Assembly (NCBI GenBank): GCA_002316675.1
Contig: DCDZ01000004.1
Span: forward strand, 1-41,516
DNA from: Tyzzerella sp. UBA1042
GTDB taxonomy: Bacteria; Bacillota; Clostridia; Lachnospirales; Anaerotignaceae
Direction: 5' to 3'
DNA length: 41,516 bases
Positions 7,133 through 15,318 of the stretch are shown here, piece after piece. Within the stretch, counting starts at the first letter, position 1, and each line of letters starts with the position of its first letter. The notes below the pieces were generated by a model, which was given only the letters and a program-made list of their open reading frames with translations, had not been told where the DNA came from and ran no database searches. Both the position numbers and the translations under genes were made by a program.

Positions 7133-7167
7133 AAGGCTGTACAGTGTATCCACTGTACAGCCTTTTT
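7133..7167 (+). terminator. Attenuator terminator of the ilv operon
   Basis: A perfect 14-bp stem, AAGGCTGTACAGTG / CACTGTACAGCCTT, with a 4-nt loop and a T run, lies between the leader peptide stop (7115) and ilvB (7200). Such a strong terminator inside the operon's own leader only makes sense if read-through is regulated. Confidence 0.88.
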
Positions 7168-7199
7168 GTTTGAGCATATGCAAAGAAGGAGGAATACGA

Positions 7200-8858
7200 A
7201 TGGAGCTAAGTGGCTGCCAGATACTAATAGAAACGCTCATTGAGCAGGGTGTTACTACTATTTTCGGCTATCCGGGAGGGCAAGTGCTGAATATTTACGA
7301 TGAGCTTTATAAAAACAGAGATCGCATCCATCATGTACTGACAGCCCATGAACAGGGTGCATCCCATGCGGCAGACGGCTATAGCCGTGCCAGCGGCGAG
7401 GTAGGGGTTTGCATCGCAACCTCCGGGCCGGGTGCAACAAACCTGATTACAGGCCTTGCCACAGCGAAGGCTGATTCCATTCCCATGGTTGCTATTACGG
7501 GCAATGTTCCCATGGAGCTGATTGGCTCTGATAGCTTTCAAGAGGTGGATACCTTCGGCTTGTCTATCCCTGTAACAAAGCATAGTTTTCGCGTGGATCG
7601 CGTGGATATGCTTGCACAAACAGTGCGTGAGGCTTTTCGTATTGCAAAGAGCGGGCGCCCCGGCCCTGTGCTGGTGGATATCCCGAAAAATATACAAATA
7701 GATAAAACCGCATATACCCCCAGGGGTATTTCGGAAAAAACACCCGATGCAAAACCGGATACAGCATTGCTGGATCAGGCACTGGGTATGATCCATGAAA
7801 GTAAACGGCCGGTGATCTATTGCGGCGGCGGTGTGATCAATGCAAACTGCTCAGAAATCATTACAAAATTGACCGAGAAACTGGATGCATTTATGGTATG
7901 CAGCATGATGGGGTTGACGGCAATGGATAACGACCATCCCAAATATCTGGGCATGAGCGGAATGCATGGCAGGTTCGCCGCAACAAAGGCCATCAGCGAA
8001 TGCGATTTGGTCATTGCCGCAGGAATTCGGTTTGCAGACAGAGCAACGGGAAACAGAACAAAGTTTGCCGCCGGGGCAAAAATCATACATCTTGATGTGG
8101 ACGTGGCGGAGCATGGAAAAAACATTGATGCCAACCTGCAAATTCCCGGCGATCTGCACTTTGCTTTAAGCTACATAGCTTCTAAGCTGGAGCCCCAAAA
8201 GCATCCGGCATGGGAAGAAACCGTTCAAGCCTATCAAAAGAAACCAAAAGATGTTTGTGTTCCGGAAGGGTATTTACTGCCTTGGCAAGTAATTTTCGCC
8301 GTGAATCGGAAGGCACCCCCTGATACAAACATTGCCACCGATGTAGGGCAGCATCAAATGTGGGTGGCCCAGCATTATCATTTTAAAAAAGCAAGAACCC
8401 TGCAAACCAGCGGCGGCTTGGGTACAATGGGCTATGGTATGGGGGCAGCCATTGGTGCGGCCGTGGCAACGGGAAAGAGAACGGTCCTTTTTACGGGAGA
8501 CGGCAGCTTTGGCATGAATCTAAACGAGCTGGCAACAGCGGTTTCTCAAAAACTTCCTCTGGTCATTGTGGTATTCAATAACGGTGTGCTGGGAATGATC
8601 AGGCAATGGCAAAATCTTTTCTTTGAAAATCACTTTATGTCCAGCAATTTGCAGAGAAAGACAGATTTTGTGAAGCTGGCGGAAGCCTTTGGTGCCACAG
8701 GCCTTCGGGCGGCAAACGGCCCTCAGCTGGAGGAAGCCTTAGAACAAGCCTTTGCCTTAGATACACCGGTGTTGATTGACTGCTTGATGCCCCCGGAGGA
8801 GAACGTATTTCCTATGGTTCCGCCAAACGGGTCCTTAGAAAACATTATTTTGGAATGA
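7200..8858 (+). CDS. ilvB: Acetolactate synthase large (catalytic) subunit
   Basis: A 552-residue thiamine-diphosphate enzyme that condenses two pyruvates, or pyruvate with 2-oxobutyrate, in the first shared step of valine, leucine and isoleucine synthesis. The N-terminal PYR domain has the catalytic Glu51 in AHEQGASHAADG; a central FAD-type domain follows; the C-terminal PP domain carries the GDGSFGMN ... NN thiamine-binding motif around residues 433-461. Length matches the biosynthetic type, and the neighbouring small-subunit and ilvC genes point to biosynthesis and not to catabolic acetoin formation. ATG 7200 follows AAGGAGGAATACGA; the frame extends further upstream only into the attenuator region. 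Expression is expected to depend on the upstream leader-peptide attenuator. Confidence 0.95.
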   Translation: MELSGCQILIETLIEQGVTTIFGYPGGQVLNIYDELYKNRDRIHHVLTAHEQGASHAADGYSRASGEVGVCIATSGPGATNLITGLATAKADSIPMVAITGNVPMELIGSDSFQEVDTFGLSIPVTKHSFRVDRVDMLAQTVREAFRIAKSGRPGPVLVDIPKNIQIDKTAYTPRGISEKTPDAKPDTALLDQALGMIHESKRPVIYCGGGVINANCSEIITKLTEKLDAFMVCSMMGLTAMDNDHPKYLGMSGMHGRFAATKAISECDLVIAAGIRFADRATGNRTKFAAGAKIIHLDVDVAEHGKNIDANLQIPGDLHFALSYIASKLEPQKHPAWEETVQAYQKKPKDVCVPEGYLLPWQVIFAVNRKAPPDTNIATDVGQHQMWVAQHYHFKKARTLQTSGGLGTMGYGMGAAIGAAVATGKRTVLFTGDGSFGMNLNELATAVSQKLPLVIVVFNNGVLGMIRQWQNLFFENHFMSSNLQRKTDFVKLAEAFGATGLRAANGPQLEEALEQAFALDTPVLIDCLMPPEENVFPMVPPNGSLENIILE

Positions 8859-8868
8859 GGTGATTTGA

Positions 8869-9384
8869 ATGGGGAATGATAATACTCAACAATTTGCGGT
8901 CTCCATCATTGTATCAAATCAATCTGGAACCCTTACAAGAATTTCCTCTCTCTTTAGTCAGAGAAATTTTAATATTGATAGCTTTACCTGTGGCGAAACT
9001 GTGGATCCCGAAATATCAAGGATGACCATAACCGCAACGGGTGATGCCAATAAACAGGATCAGCTGCTCAAGCAGATTTCCAAGCTTTACGATGTGAAGA
9101 AGGTTGAGCTGATGACCACAGATAACACAATTTTGCGAGAGCTTTTGATTGCAAAAATCAATGCAACGGGCGAAAGCCTGCAAACGGTGTTGGAAGCGGC
9201 AAATGTATTCCGCTCAAAGGTAGTGGATATGTCTCCCGATTCCGTATGCATCGAAATCACTGGTGAAAGTAGTAAGCTAAATGCTTTTCTTACTTATGTA
9301 GCCCCTTACGGCATTTTAGAATACTGTCGTACCGGACTCATTGCCGTGGAACGCGGCAAAAAATGTTTATATGGTGTGGAGTAA
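8869..9384 (+). CDS. ilvN: Acetolactate synthase small (regulatory) subunit
   Basis: A 171-residue protein with an N-terminal ACT domain (residues about 9-80, including NQSGTLTRISSLFSQRNFNI) and the C-terminal domain typical of the long IlvN/IlvH type. It binds and activates IlvB and gives feedback inhibition by valine. It starts 10 bp after the ilvB stop, with GAGGTGATTTGA as the ribosome site, so the two subunits are co-translated from one message. Confidence 0.93.
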   Translation: MGNDNTQQFAVSIIVSNQSGTLTRISSLFSQRNFNIDSFTCGETVDPEISRMTITATGDANKQDQLLKQISKLYDVKKVELMTTDNTILRELLIAKINATGESLQTVLEAANVFRSKVVDMSPDSVCIEITGESSKLNAFLTYVAPYGILEYCRTGLIAVERGKKCLYGVE

Positions 9385-9417
9385 TAAAAAAAATATAACT
9401 ACAAAGGAGAATTTAAA

Positions 9418-10404
9418 ATGGCTAAAATGTATTATGAAAAAGACGTAAAAAAAGAAATGTTGGCAGGAAAGAAGGTTGCAGTTGTTGGTTATGGTTCTCA
9501 GGGTCATGCCCATGCACTGAACCTCAGAGATAGCGGCGCAGATGTTGTTGTTGCTCTTTATGAAGGTTCCAAGAGCAAAGCCCGTGCAGAAGCAGACGGC
9601 TTGACTGTTTTGACAACACCCGAGGCTGTTAAGGTTGCGGATATCATCATGATCCTTGTAAATGATGAAACACAGGCAAAAATGTATCAGGCAGACATCA
9701 AGCCTTATTTGAAATCCGGTTCCACACTGGCTTTCGCCCACGGCTTCAACATCCACTATGGTCAGATCGTACCTCCCGAGGATGTAGACGTTATCATGAT
9801 CGCACCAAAGGGCCCCGGCCATATTGTTAGAAGCACATATCAGGAAGGCTTCGGTGTTCCCGCATTAATTGCCGTATATCAGGATGCCAGCGGCAATGCA
9901 AAGGATGTTGCTTTGGCATATGCTGATGGTTTGGGCGCAACAAGAGCCGGCGTTTTGGAAACAACGTTCAGAGAAGAAACAGAAACAGACTTGTTCGGTG
10001 AGCAGGCAGTTCTTTGCGGTGGTGTAGTGGCATTAATGAAGGCAGGCTTTGACACCTTGGTGGAGGCAGGCTATCAGCCGGAAAATGCTTATTTTGAATG
10101 TATCCATGAAATGAAACTGATCATCGACTTGGTTGTAAAAGAAGGCGTTTCCTTCATGCGTTATTCTTGCAGCGATACTGCTGAATATGGTGATTATACA
10201 GCAGGGCCTAAGGTAATCACAGAGCAGACCAGAGAAGCAATGCGTGGTATCCTAAAGGATATCCAGGATGGTTCCTTCGCAAGAGAATGGATTCTGGAAA
10301 ATCAGGCAAATCGTCCAAACTTCAATGCAATGAGAAGAATGCAGAAGGCACATTTGAGCGAATCTGTTGGCACAGAATTAAGAAGCCATATGAGAAAGCA
10401 CTAA
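9418..10404 (+). CDS. ilvC: Ketol-acid reductoisomerase, class I
   Basis: A 328-residue enzyme that isomerises and reduces acetolactate (or acetohydroxybutyrate) to the dihydroxy acid, the second step of the pathway. The Rossmann motif GYGSQGHAHALNLRDSG is at residues about 24-40. The Mg and substrate residues lie in the KARI domain (FGEQAVLCGG, EMKLI, SDTAEYGD). The cofactor-binding loop reads ALYEGSKSKAR, with Tyr where many NADPH-dependent enzymes have Arg; the Ser residues that grip the 2'-phosphate remain, so NADPH use is likely. It starts 33 bp after ilvN with AAAGGAGAATTTAAA. ilvD and ilvE are not in this window. Confidence 0.96.
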   Translation: MAKMYYEKDVKKEMLAGKKVAVVGYGSQGHAHALNLRDSGADVVVALYEGSKSKARAEADGLTVLTTPEAVKVADIIMILVNDETQAKMYQADIKPYLKSGSTLAFAHGFNIHYGQIVPPEDVDVIMIAPKGPGHIVRSTYQEGFGVPALIAVYQDASGNAKDVALAYADGLGATRAGVLETTFREETETDLFGEQAVLCGGVVALMKAGFDTLVEAGYQPENAYFECIHEMKLIIDLVVKEGVSFMRYSCSDTAEYGDYTAGPKVITEQTREAMRGILKDIQDGSFAREWILENQANRPNFNAMRRMQKAHLSESVGTELRSHMRKH

Positions 10405-10715
10405 TTCCTACCTATTATATACAGCAGCGTTTAAGGGTGTATTTCGGCGTGAAACGCTCTGCATCACAAAATGCGCCATACCTCTGAATAGAAGTATTTG
10501 AGATTTTATGAAACTCTTCTACAAGTGGGGGGCTTCCCTTTAGATCTTCTTTAGGGAGTTTACATGGGTGCCGAAAAATGAGGAATCGTTTTTCGGCACC
10601 TTTTTTTGTTAAAGAATCCGGCACAGGGGAAAGGGTTTAGGGTATGGCAGCTTGTTGGCAAAAAGAGCAAAATAATTCCCCCAAGCCTTTCTATGCTGTG
10701 AGGGATACTTCTGTT
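10405..10715 (+). terminator. Intergenic region holding the ilv operon terminator
   Basis: The 311-bp gap between ilvC and the convergent kinase gene contains a strong intrinsic terminator at 10567-10607: a 12-bp stem GGTGCCGAAAAA / TTTTTCGGCACC followed by seven T residues. A weaker hairpin (AGCGTTT ... AAACGCT) lies near 10426-10459. I see no gene in the remainder and no clear terminator for the minus-strand kinase. Confidence 0.8.
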
Positions 10716-11318
10716 TCAAACGAGGGACACATATTTTTCTATAACATCCACAATACCGTTTAGCTCCATCCGTGAAGTGTTGAGAATCAAATCATAATTT
10801 TCTGATTTTCCCCACTTTAGGCCGGTAAAATAGTTGTAGTAGTTGGCACGGCGTTTGTCTGTTTTGATCACCGCAGACTCGGCATTTTTTTCCGGCAAGC
10901 TGTATTGTGTAACGGCTCTGGCGATGCGGTCTTTTAAATCTGCCTGTAAAAAGACGTTGATGCAATCTTCCATTTCTGAAAGGATGTAGTCCGCAGAGCG
11001 GCCAACAATCACACAGCTTCCTTTTTCTGCCACCTCTTTGATTACTTGAGATTGCACAAGAAATATTTTTTCGTTCATGGGCAGCCCGAAGGTATCAATA
11101 CTGGGGGTTAGGGTGGTTAAAGAAAGCAAGAGATTTCCCGTGGAGGTCTCCTCTGCATTCACAAAGCACTCCTTGGAAAGCCCTGTTTTTTCCGCCGCTA
11201 AAGAAATCAGCTCGTTATCGTAAAAAGGAATTCCCAAGCGCTCTGCCAATAATTTACCTACAATGCGTCCGCCGCTGCCATATTGGCGGCTGATTGTTAT
11301 CACTTTATGTTTTCCCAT
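10716..11318 (-). CDS. Cytidylate kinase-like family protein
   Basis: A 200-residue protein of the AAA/cytidylate-kinase-2 type (PF13189-like). The N-terminus has a P-loop-like segment ITISRQYGSGGR (residues 8-19) followed by KLLAERLGIPFYDNELI, the family hallmark. Later VIVGRSADYIL and the lid region RANYYNYFTGLKWG fit the same fold. True CMP kinase (Cmk) has a classical GxxGxGKS loop, which is missing here, so the substrate is uncertain; members are common in Clostridia. ATG 11318 has AGGAG 8 bp upstream; the frame extends further but without a site. It is convergent with ilvC and divergent from aspS. Confidence 0.8.
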   Translation of the reverse strand: MGKHKVITISRQYGSGGRIVGKLLAERLGIPFYDNELISLAAEKTGLSKECFVNAEETSTGNLLLSLTTLTPSIDTFGLPMNEKIFLVQSQVIKEVAEKGSCVIVGRSADYILSEMEDCINVFLQADLKDRIARAVTQYSLPEKNAESAVIKTDKRRANYYNYFTGLKWGKSENYDLILNTSRMELNGIVDVIEKYVSLV

Positions 11319-11498
11319 GTTTATCACTCCTATGTTGATATCCTGCTGAAAGTATAGAAAAGGGTCAGTCATTTCAAATTATTTGGATATATATTTTATT
11401 ATATCATATTTAGATAAAAAAGGAAACAATGTACTATTAACCAAATTGAGGCATTGCATCTTTTCTGCCGCAGAAATCACGAAACTTTCCGGGAAATC

Positions 11499-11526
11499 TT
11501 TACTTTTTTTTGAAAAATGGTATGAT
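11499..11526 (+). promoter_or_regulatory. Promoter of aspS
   Basis: TTTACT (11499-11504), 16-bp spacer, TATGAT (11521-11526) preceded by TGG, an extended -10 element. It is 36 bp before the start codon. No T-box structure is visible in this short leader. Confidence 0.6.
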
Positions 11527-11562
11527 AGAGAAAGAAAATTTTGTATTGAAGGAGAAATTAAC

Positions 11563-13377
11563 ATGGGTGAAGCATTAACAGGCTTAAAAAGAAGCTGTAT
11601 GTGTTGTGATGTGAATGAAACAATGATTGGCAAAGAGGTTACGGTTATGGGATGGGTGCAGCGCCGCCGGGACCTTGGGCAGCTGCTCTTTATCGCTTTG
11701 AGAGATAAAACCGGCTTAGTGCAGATTGCCATTGATGGTAATGTGGCGGAAAAAACGCTGTTTGCTAAGGCGGAAGGGGTAAGAAGCGAATTTGTTTTGG
11801 CTGTGCGCGGACAAGTTGCCCCAAGAACGGAGGGGAATATCAATCCCAATATGAAAACAGGCAAAATAGAAATTATTGCGTCTGAAATTCGTATTCTTTC
11901 TGAATCGGAAACAACACCGTTTCAAATTGAAGATAATATTACGGTGAAGGATGACATGAGGTTAAAATATCGGTATTTGGATTTGCGCCGTCCCAGCCAG
12001 CTGCGCAACTTGGTTCTGCGCCATAAGGTGGTTCAGGCCATGCGGAATTTTTTAGACGGAGAAAATTTCTTAGAAATTGAAACACCCGTTTTGGGAAAAA
12101 GTACGCCGGAAGGCGCAAGAGATTATTTAGTGCCCAGCCGTGTGCACCCCGGTAATTTCTACGGCTTGCCCCAGTCTCCCCAGCTGTACAAGCAACTCTT
12201 GATGGTTTCCGGTATGGATCGTTACTATCAAGTTGCCAAGTGCTTCCGGGATGAAGATTTAAGGGCAGATCGTCAGCCTGAATTTACCCAGGTGGATATG
12301 GAGCTTTCTTTTGTTGATGTGGAGGACATTATGGATGTCAATGAAAGAATGATGCAAAAGGTATTTCATGATATTTTAGATGTGGATATTTCCCTGCCTT
12401 TAAAGAGAATGACTTACAAAGAGGCCATGGAACGCTTCGGTTCCGATAAACCCGACATTCGCTTTGGCATGGAATTGATAAATATTTCTGATGTTGTTGC
12501 TCATACAGAGTTTGTTATATTCAAAAATGCACTGGAGGCCGGCGGCAGCGTTCGTGCCATCAATGCAGAGGGCTGCGGCACCTTCCCCAGAAAGAAGATA
12601 GACAGCTTGGTAGAGTTTGTAAAAACCTATCGTGCCAAGGGCTTGGCGTGGATTGCCATCAATGAAGACGGAAGCCTGAAAACGCAAATCTCAAAGTTTT
12701 TCACAGCAGAAAAGCTGGCGGAAATTGTGGAAAAAATGGGCGGAAAGCCCGGGGATTTGCTTTTAATTTGCGCAGATCAGGATAAGGTTGTATTTGACTC
12801 CTTGGGGGCACTGCGTTTAGAACTTTCTAAAATGCTGGGGTTGACCAAGGCAGATGATTTTAGTTTCCTTTGGATTACAGAATTCCCCATGTTGGAATGG
12901 GATGAGGAAGAAGGCAGATTTGTAGCCGTACACCATCCGTTTACGGCACCCATGGAGGAAGACCTGCCATTGCTGGAAGCAGACCCCGGAAAGGTTCGTG
13001 CAAAGGCCTATGATATTGTATTAAACGGATATGAATTGGGCGGCGGCTCCATTAGAATTCATCGCAGAGATATTCAGCAGAAAATGTTCGAGCTTTTGGG
13101 CTTTACAAAAGAGGATGCACAGCAGCGCTTTGGCTTCCTGTTGGATGCCTTTAAATATGGTGTGCCTCCCCATGGCGGCCTTGCCTTTGGGTTAGATCGC
13201 ATTATTATGCTGATGTGCGGTGCTACCAGCATTCGTGATGTTATTGCATTCCCTAAGGTGAAGGATGCCTCCTGCCCCATGACGGATGCGCCCAATGTTG
13301 TAGATGAGAAGCAGCTGGACGAGTTGTCAATTTGCATTCTTGAGGAAATTACTGGTGCAGAGGAGACTGCTGATTGA
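11563..13377 (+). CDS. aspS: Aspartyl-tRNA synthetase
   Basis: A 604-residue class II synthetase charging tRNA-Asp. Order: N-terminal OB-fold anticodon domain (residues 1-105, with GWVQRRRDLGQLLFIALRD), catalytic core with motif 2 (FRDEDLRADRQPEFTQVDME) and motif 3 (GLAFGLDRIIMLM), and the bacterial GAD insertion (about 290-420). The long bacterial type may be discriminating or may also charge tRNA-Asn; this cannot be told without checking for gatCAB and asnS. ATG 11563 has GAAGGAG 8 bp upstream; the 60 codons of open frame before it overlap the promoter and are rejected. hisS, a frequent neighbour of aspS in Firmicutes, is not adjacent. Confidence 0.96.
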   Translation: MGEALTGLKRSCMCCDVNETMIGKEVTVMGWVQRRRDLGQLLFIALRDKTGLVQIAIDGNVAEKTLFAKAEGVRSEFVLAVRGQVAPRTEGNINPNMKTGKIEIIASEIRILSESETTPFQIEDNITVKDDMRLKYRYLDLRRPSQLRNLVLRHKVVQAMRNFLDGENFLEIETPVLGKSTPEGARDYLVPSRVHPGNFYGLPQSPQLYKQLLMVSGMDRYYQVAKCFRDEDLRADRQPEFTQVDMELSFVDVEDIMDVNERMMQKVFHDILDVDISLPLKRMTYKEAMERFGSDKPDIRFGMELINISDVVAHTEFVIFKNALEAGGSVRAINAEGCGTFPRKKIDSLVEFVKTYRAKGLAWIAINEDGSLKTQISKFFTAEKLAEIVEKMGGKPGDLLLICADQDKVVFDSLGALRLELSKMLGLTKADDFSFLWITEFPMLEWDEEEGRFVAVHHPFTAPMEEDLPLLEADPGKVRAKAYDIVLNGYELGGGSIRIHRRDIQQKMFELLGFTKEDAQQRFGFLLDAFKYGVPPHGGLAFGLDRIIMLMCGATSIRDVIAFPKVKDASCPMTDAPNVVDEKQLDELSICILEEITGAEETAD

Positions 13378-13472
13378 TGCGCTTTTCGGCGGAAACCCAG
13401 GGCTATAATTTTCTGTTTTAGGTTTTTAAGCCATGAAAATACAGAATATTTTGGTTGCCTCATTGTTTTTTC

Positions 13473-13506
13473 AAAATAAGGGTAAAATGTTTTTTACCCT
13501 TATTTT
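13473..13506 (+). terminator. Intrinsic terminator of aspS
   Basis: A perfect 15-bp stem, AAAATAAGGGTAAAA / TTTTACCCTTATTTT, with a 4-nt loop. The A/T-rich arms supply the T tract themselves and could stop transcription in both directions. Confidence 0.8.
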
Positions 13507-13542
13507 GTATTTATATTTCTCTTGCAAAACGAAAGAATCATC

Positions 13543-13571
13543 TTGACAATTGAGAGAAAAAAGTGCAAAAT
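13543..13571 (+). promoter_or_regulatory. Promoter of tRNA-Pro(CGG)
   Basis: TTGACA (13543-13548) with a 17-bp spacer to CAAAAT (13566-13571). The -35 is consensus and the -10 is weak. The tRNA starts 17 bp later. Confidence 0.55.
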
Positions 13572-13588
13572 AAGAGTACTGTTTCTTC

Positions 13589-13662
13589 CGATGCGTGGCT
13601 CAGTTTGGTAGAGCGCGGCGTTCGGGACGCCGAGGTCGCAGGTTCAAATCCTGTCGCATCGA
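13589..13662 (+). tRNA. tRNA-Pro, anticodon CGG
   Basis: A 74-nt cloverleaf with acceptor stem CGATGCG/CGCATCG, anticodon stem CGGCG/CGCCG and loop TTCGGGA, giving anticodon CGG. The T arm is GCAGG-TTCAAAT-CCTGT and the discriminator base is A; CCA is not encoded. The D arm, variable loop and T loop match the AGG tRNA at 3831-3904 almost exactly. The differences lie in the anticodon region and in compensated stem pairs, which suggests the two are paralogues. Confidence 0.95.
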
Positions 13663-13676
13663 TTAAGGTCTTTTAG

Positions 13677-13710
13677 AATGATACATGGCATTGCCTGTGT
13701 ATCATTTTTT
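13677..13710 (+). terminator. Intrinsic terminator of tRNA-Pro(CGG)
   Basis: A 9-bp stem AATGATACA / TGTATCATT with a 12-nt loop is followed by T residues. It starts 15 bp past the tRNA. Confidence 0.75.
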
Positions 13711-13750
13711 ATTTTGCAAAATGGTGCAATCGATTAGGGGTTAAAAATAT

Positions 13751-13797
13751 AAAAAAATACCCCATTTCAAGGGCAAATTACTGCCAACAAATGGGGG
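13751..13797 (-). terminator. Intrinsic terminator of the 13.8-14.2 kb gene
   Basis: On the minus strand, CCCCATTT pairs with AAATGGGG around an inner GGCA/TGCC hairpin, followed by a TATTTTTTT tail. It sits just after the minus-strand stop codon at 13809. Confidence 0.75.
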
Positions 13798-13808
13798 TGT
13801 CTCGTATT

Positions 13809-14219
13809 TTAGGATTCAGATTCGATGAGATTGTAAATTTCTGCAGGCGTTTTTTGGTAAAAGCCTGTATTGTCTTCGGAAACGAGGGCGGCGATGTTTG
13901 ATTTATAGTAGTAAGCGCAAGCCTCCGGGGAGGTGAATCCGTGCTTTTTTTCAAGCATTGCCACAACATCGCAAACCAGTGCGGTTCGCTCTTTATAATG
14001 CGTAAAATCATCTTCGTCCGCATCACGCTCCATGGCAATGATTCCATCAATCATTCCGGCGTAAAACGCCGTATCCATTTCGGGAAAACTTTGGTTGCTC
14101 TCTAAAATTATTTCCAGGATGGATGCCTGTTGGAATGAAAGAAATACCTTGTTTGCGGGGATGTTTTTCAAAAAACTGTAATATTCAATGCAAGATACAA
14201 TCCGTGCTTTTTGCTCCAT
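13809..14219 (-). CDS. Hypothetical protein, 136 aa
   Basis: Not recognised. It is a soluble, acidic, mostly helical-looking protein with no signal peptide, membrane segment or cysteine cluster. The centre reads FYAGMIDGIIAMERDADEDDF and the C-terminus has a tyrosine-rich ACAYYYKS segment. ATG 14219 has AAAGGAGAG 7 bp upstream, and a convincing minus-strand terminator follows, so it is a real single-gene unit. Nothing around it (tRNA-Pro on one side, a B3/B4 protein gene on the other, divergent) suggests a function. Confidence 0.7.
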   Translation of the reverse strand: MEQKARIVSCIEYYSFLKNIPANKVFLSFQQASILEIILESNQSFPEMDTAFYAGMIDGIIAMERDADEDDFTHYKERTALVCDVVAMLEKKHGFTSPEACAYYYKSNIAALVSEDNTGFYQKTPAEIYNLIESES

Positions 14220-14565
14220 AGCTGTTCTCTCCTTTACCCTTTATCATGAATCATCATACCTTTTTTTAGAGAGGATTTCAAGGAGGACAGAAACAAATCT
14301 GTGAAGCCCCCGAAAGACAGGGGAAAGCTTTTTTGGATATAAACGCAAAGCGGTGGGAGTTATCATTATTGGCAGTTATTTTTTCATAACAAGAAAGGCA
14401 GACTGTATTTTAAGGCACGGGAAATAAAGGCTCTGTTTATCCCTAAAGAGGAGTCGAAAAAACTGTAAAAATGACTGATTCTACAGAAAAGAATGAAATT
14501 TTCTTGACAAGATATTTTTTTGTCGTAAGCTAAAAGAAGAAGGTTCTTGAAAAGGAGAAAAAAAG
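14220..14565 (+). promoter_or_regulatory. Divergent intergenic region with the B3/B4 gene promoter
   Basis: The 346-bp gap holds a likely plus-strand promoter at 14504-14531 (TTGACA, 16-bp spacer, TAAGCT). It also holds a terminator-shaped hairpin at 14304-14334 (AAGCCCC ... GGGG, AAGCTT, T run), which follows no plus-strand gene. No coding sequence is evident. The minus-strand promoter of the hypothetical gene was not located. Confidence 0.45.
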
Positions 14566-15222
14566 ATGAGAAAAATTCAAATAGATGCCAGTATAAAGGA
14601 ACGCTGTGCAGAGGCTGTTTTGGGTGTTTTACAATGCAGTGTGACCGTGAAAGAGGACGACCCGGCTTTTTTAGAACTGCTTAACGGAAAAATTGCAGAG
14701 TTAGCAGAGGTTGTGCTTTCCGAGGCAAATAAACGGGAGAAAATTCAATCTACAAGAAGGGCTTATAAGGCCTTGGGGAAGGATGCAAACCGCTATCGCT
14801 GCTCCGCAGAGGCAATGTGCCGCAGAATTTCTAAGGAACGAGGGTTGTATTATATTAATAATGTGGTGGATATAAATAATTATCTTTCCATAAAATCGGG
14901 GTATTCTATGGGGACTTACGATTTGGCCCAGGTGCAGGGAGATATTCTATGGGCACGGGCGCCGGAGGGAGCTGCATATCAGGGCATTGGCAAGAATGTG
15001 CTGAATATTGAATTTTTGCCGTCATTGTTTGATGCATTGGGGCCTTTTGGAAACCCAACCAGTGATAACACCAGAGCAATGATTACAGAGAACACCAAAG
15101 AAATGATTATGGTTTTTTATGCTTTTGACGGCGGGGCTGATCTTTTAGAGCTTCTGCAGGAAGCGGAAGGTTTACTCAAGGAATTTGCCCAAGGCCACAA
15201 TTTTGAAAAAAACCTTCTTTGA
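14566..15222 (+). CDS. B3/B4 tRNA-editing-domain protein (stand-alone)
   Basis: A 218-residue protein that is almost entirely a B3/B4 domain, the editing domain of the phenylalanyl-tRNA synthetase beta subunit (PF03483-like). The family pattern is clear: TRRAYKALGKDANRYRCSAEA near residue 65, then INNVVDINNYLSIKSGYSMGTYDL around 105-128 and FGNPTSDNTRAMIT around 165-178. Stand-alone versions are common in Firmicutes and are thought to act on mischarged tRNAs or amino-acyl substrates, but most are uncharacterised. AAAAGGAG lies 8 bp before the ATG. It precedes the sigma-factor gene by about 100 bp and is probably a separate transcript. Confidence 0.85.
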   Translation: MRKIQIDASIKERCAEAVLGVLQCSVTVKEDDPAFLELLNGKIAELAEVVLSEANKREKIQSTRRAYKALGKDANRYRCSAEAMCRRISKERGLYYINNVVDINNYLSIKSGYSMGTYDLAQVQGDILWARAPEGAAYQGIGKNVLNIEFLPSLFDALGPFGNPTSDNTRAMITENTKEMIMVFYAFDGGADLLELLQEAEGLLKEFAQGHNFEKNLL

Positions 15223-15277
15223 TAGGGGAATGTGTCACATCATGATGCCATCGCTTGTGGATTTTTTTCCGGCATTA

Positions 15278-15286
15278 TGGTATGAT
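15278..15286 (+). promoter_or_regulatory. Extended -10 promoter of the ECF sigma gene
   Basis: TGGTATGAT, an extended -10 element, lies 32 bp before the start codon. No convincing -35 at 17 bp was found. I do not see the usual AAC-type ECF autoregulation motif. Confidence 0.45.
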
Positions 15287-15318
15287 TACACAAGATTCCA
15301 TGGAAAGAAGGTGACGGA

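Noticed and set aside
14304..14334. Terminator-shaped hairpin on the plus strand
   Set aside because: No plus-strand gene precedes it after the tRNA-Pro terminator; it is recorded within the intergenic entry but no function is claimed.
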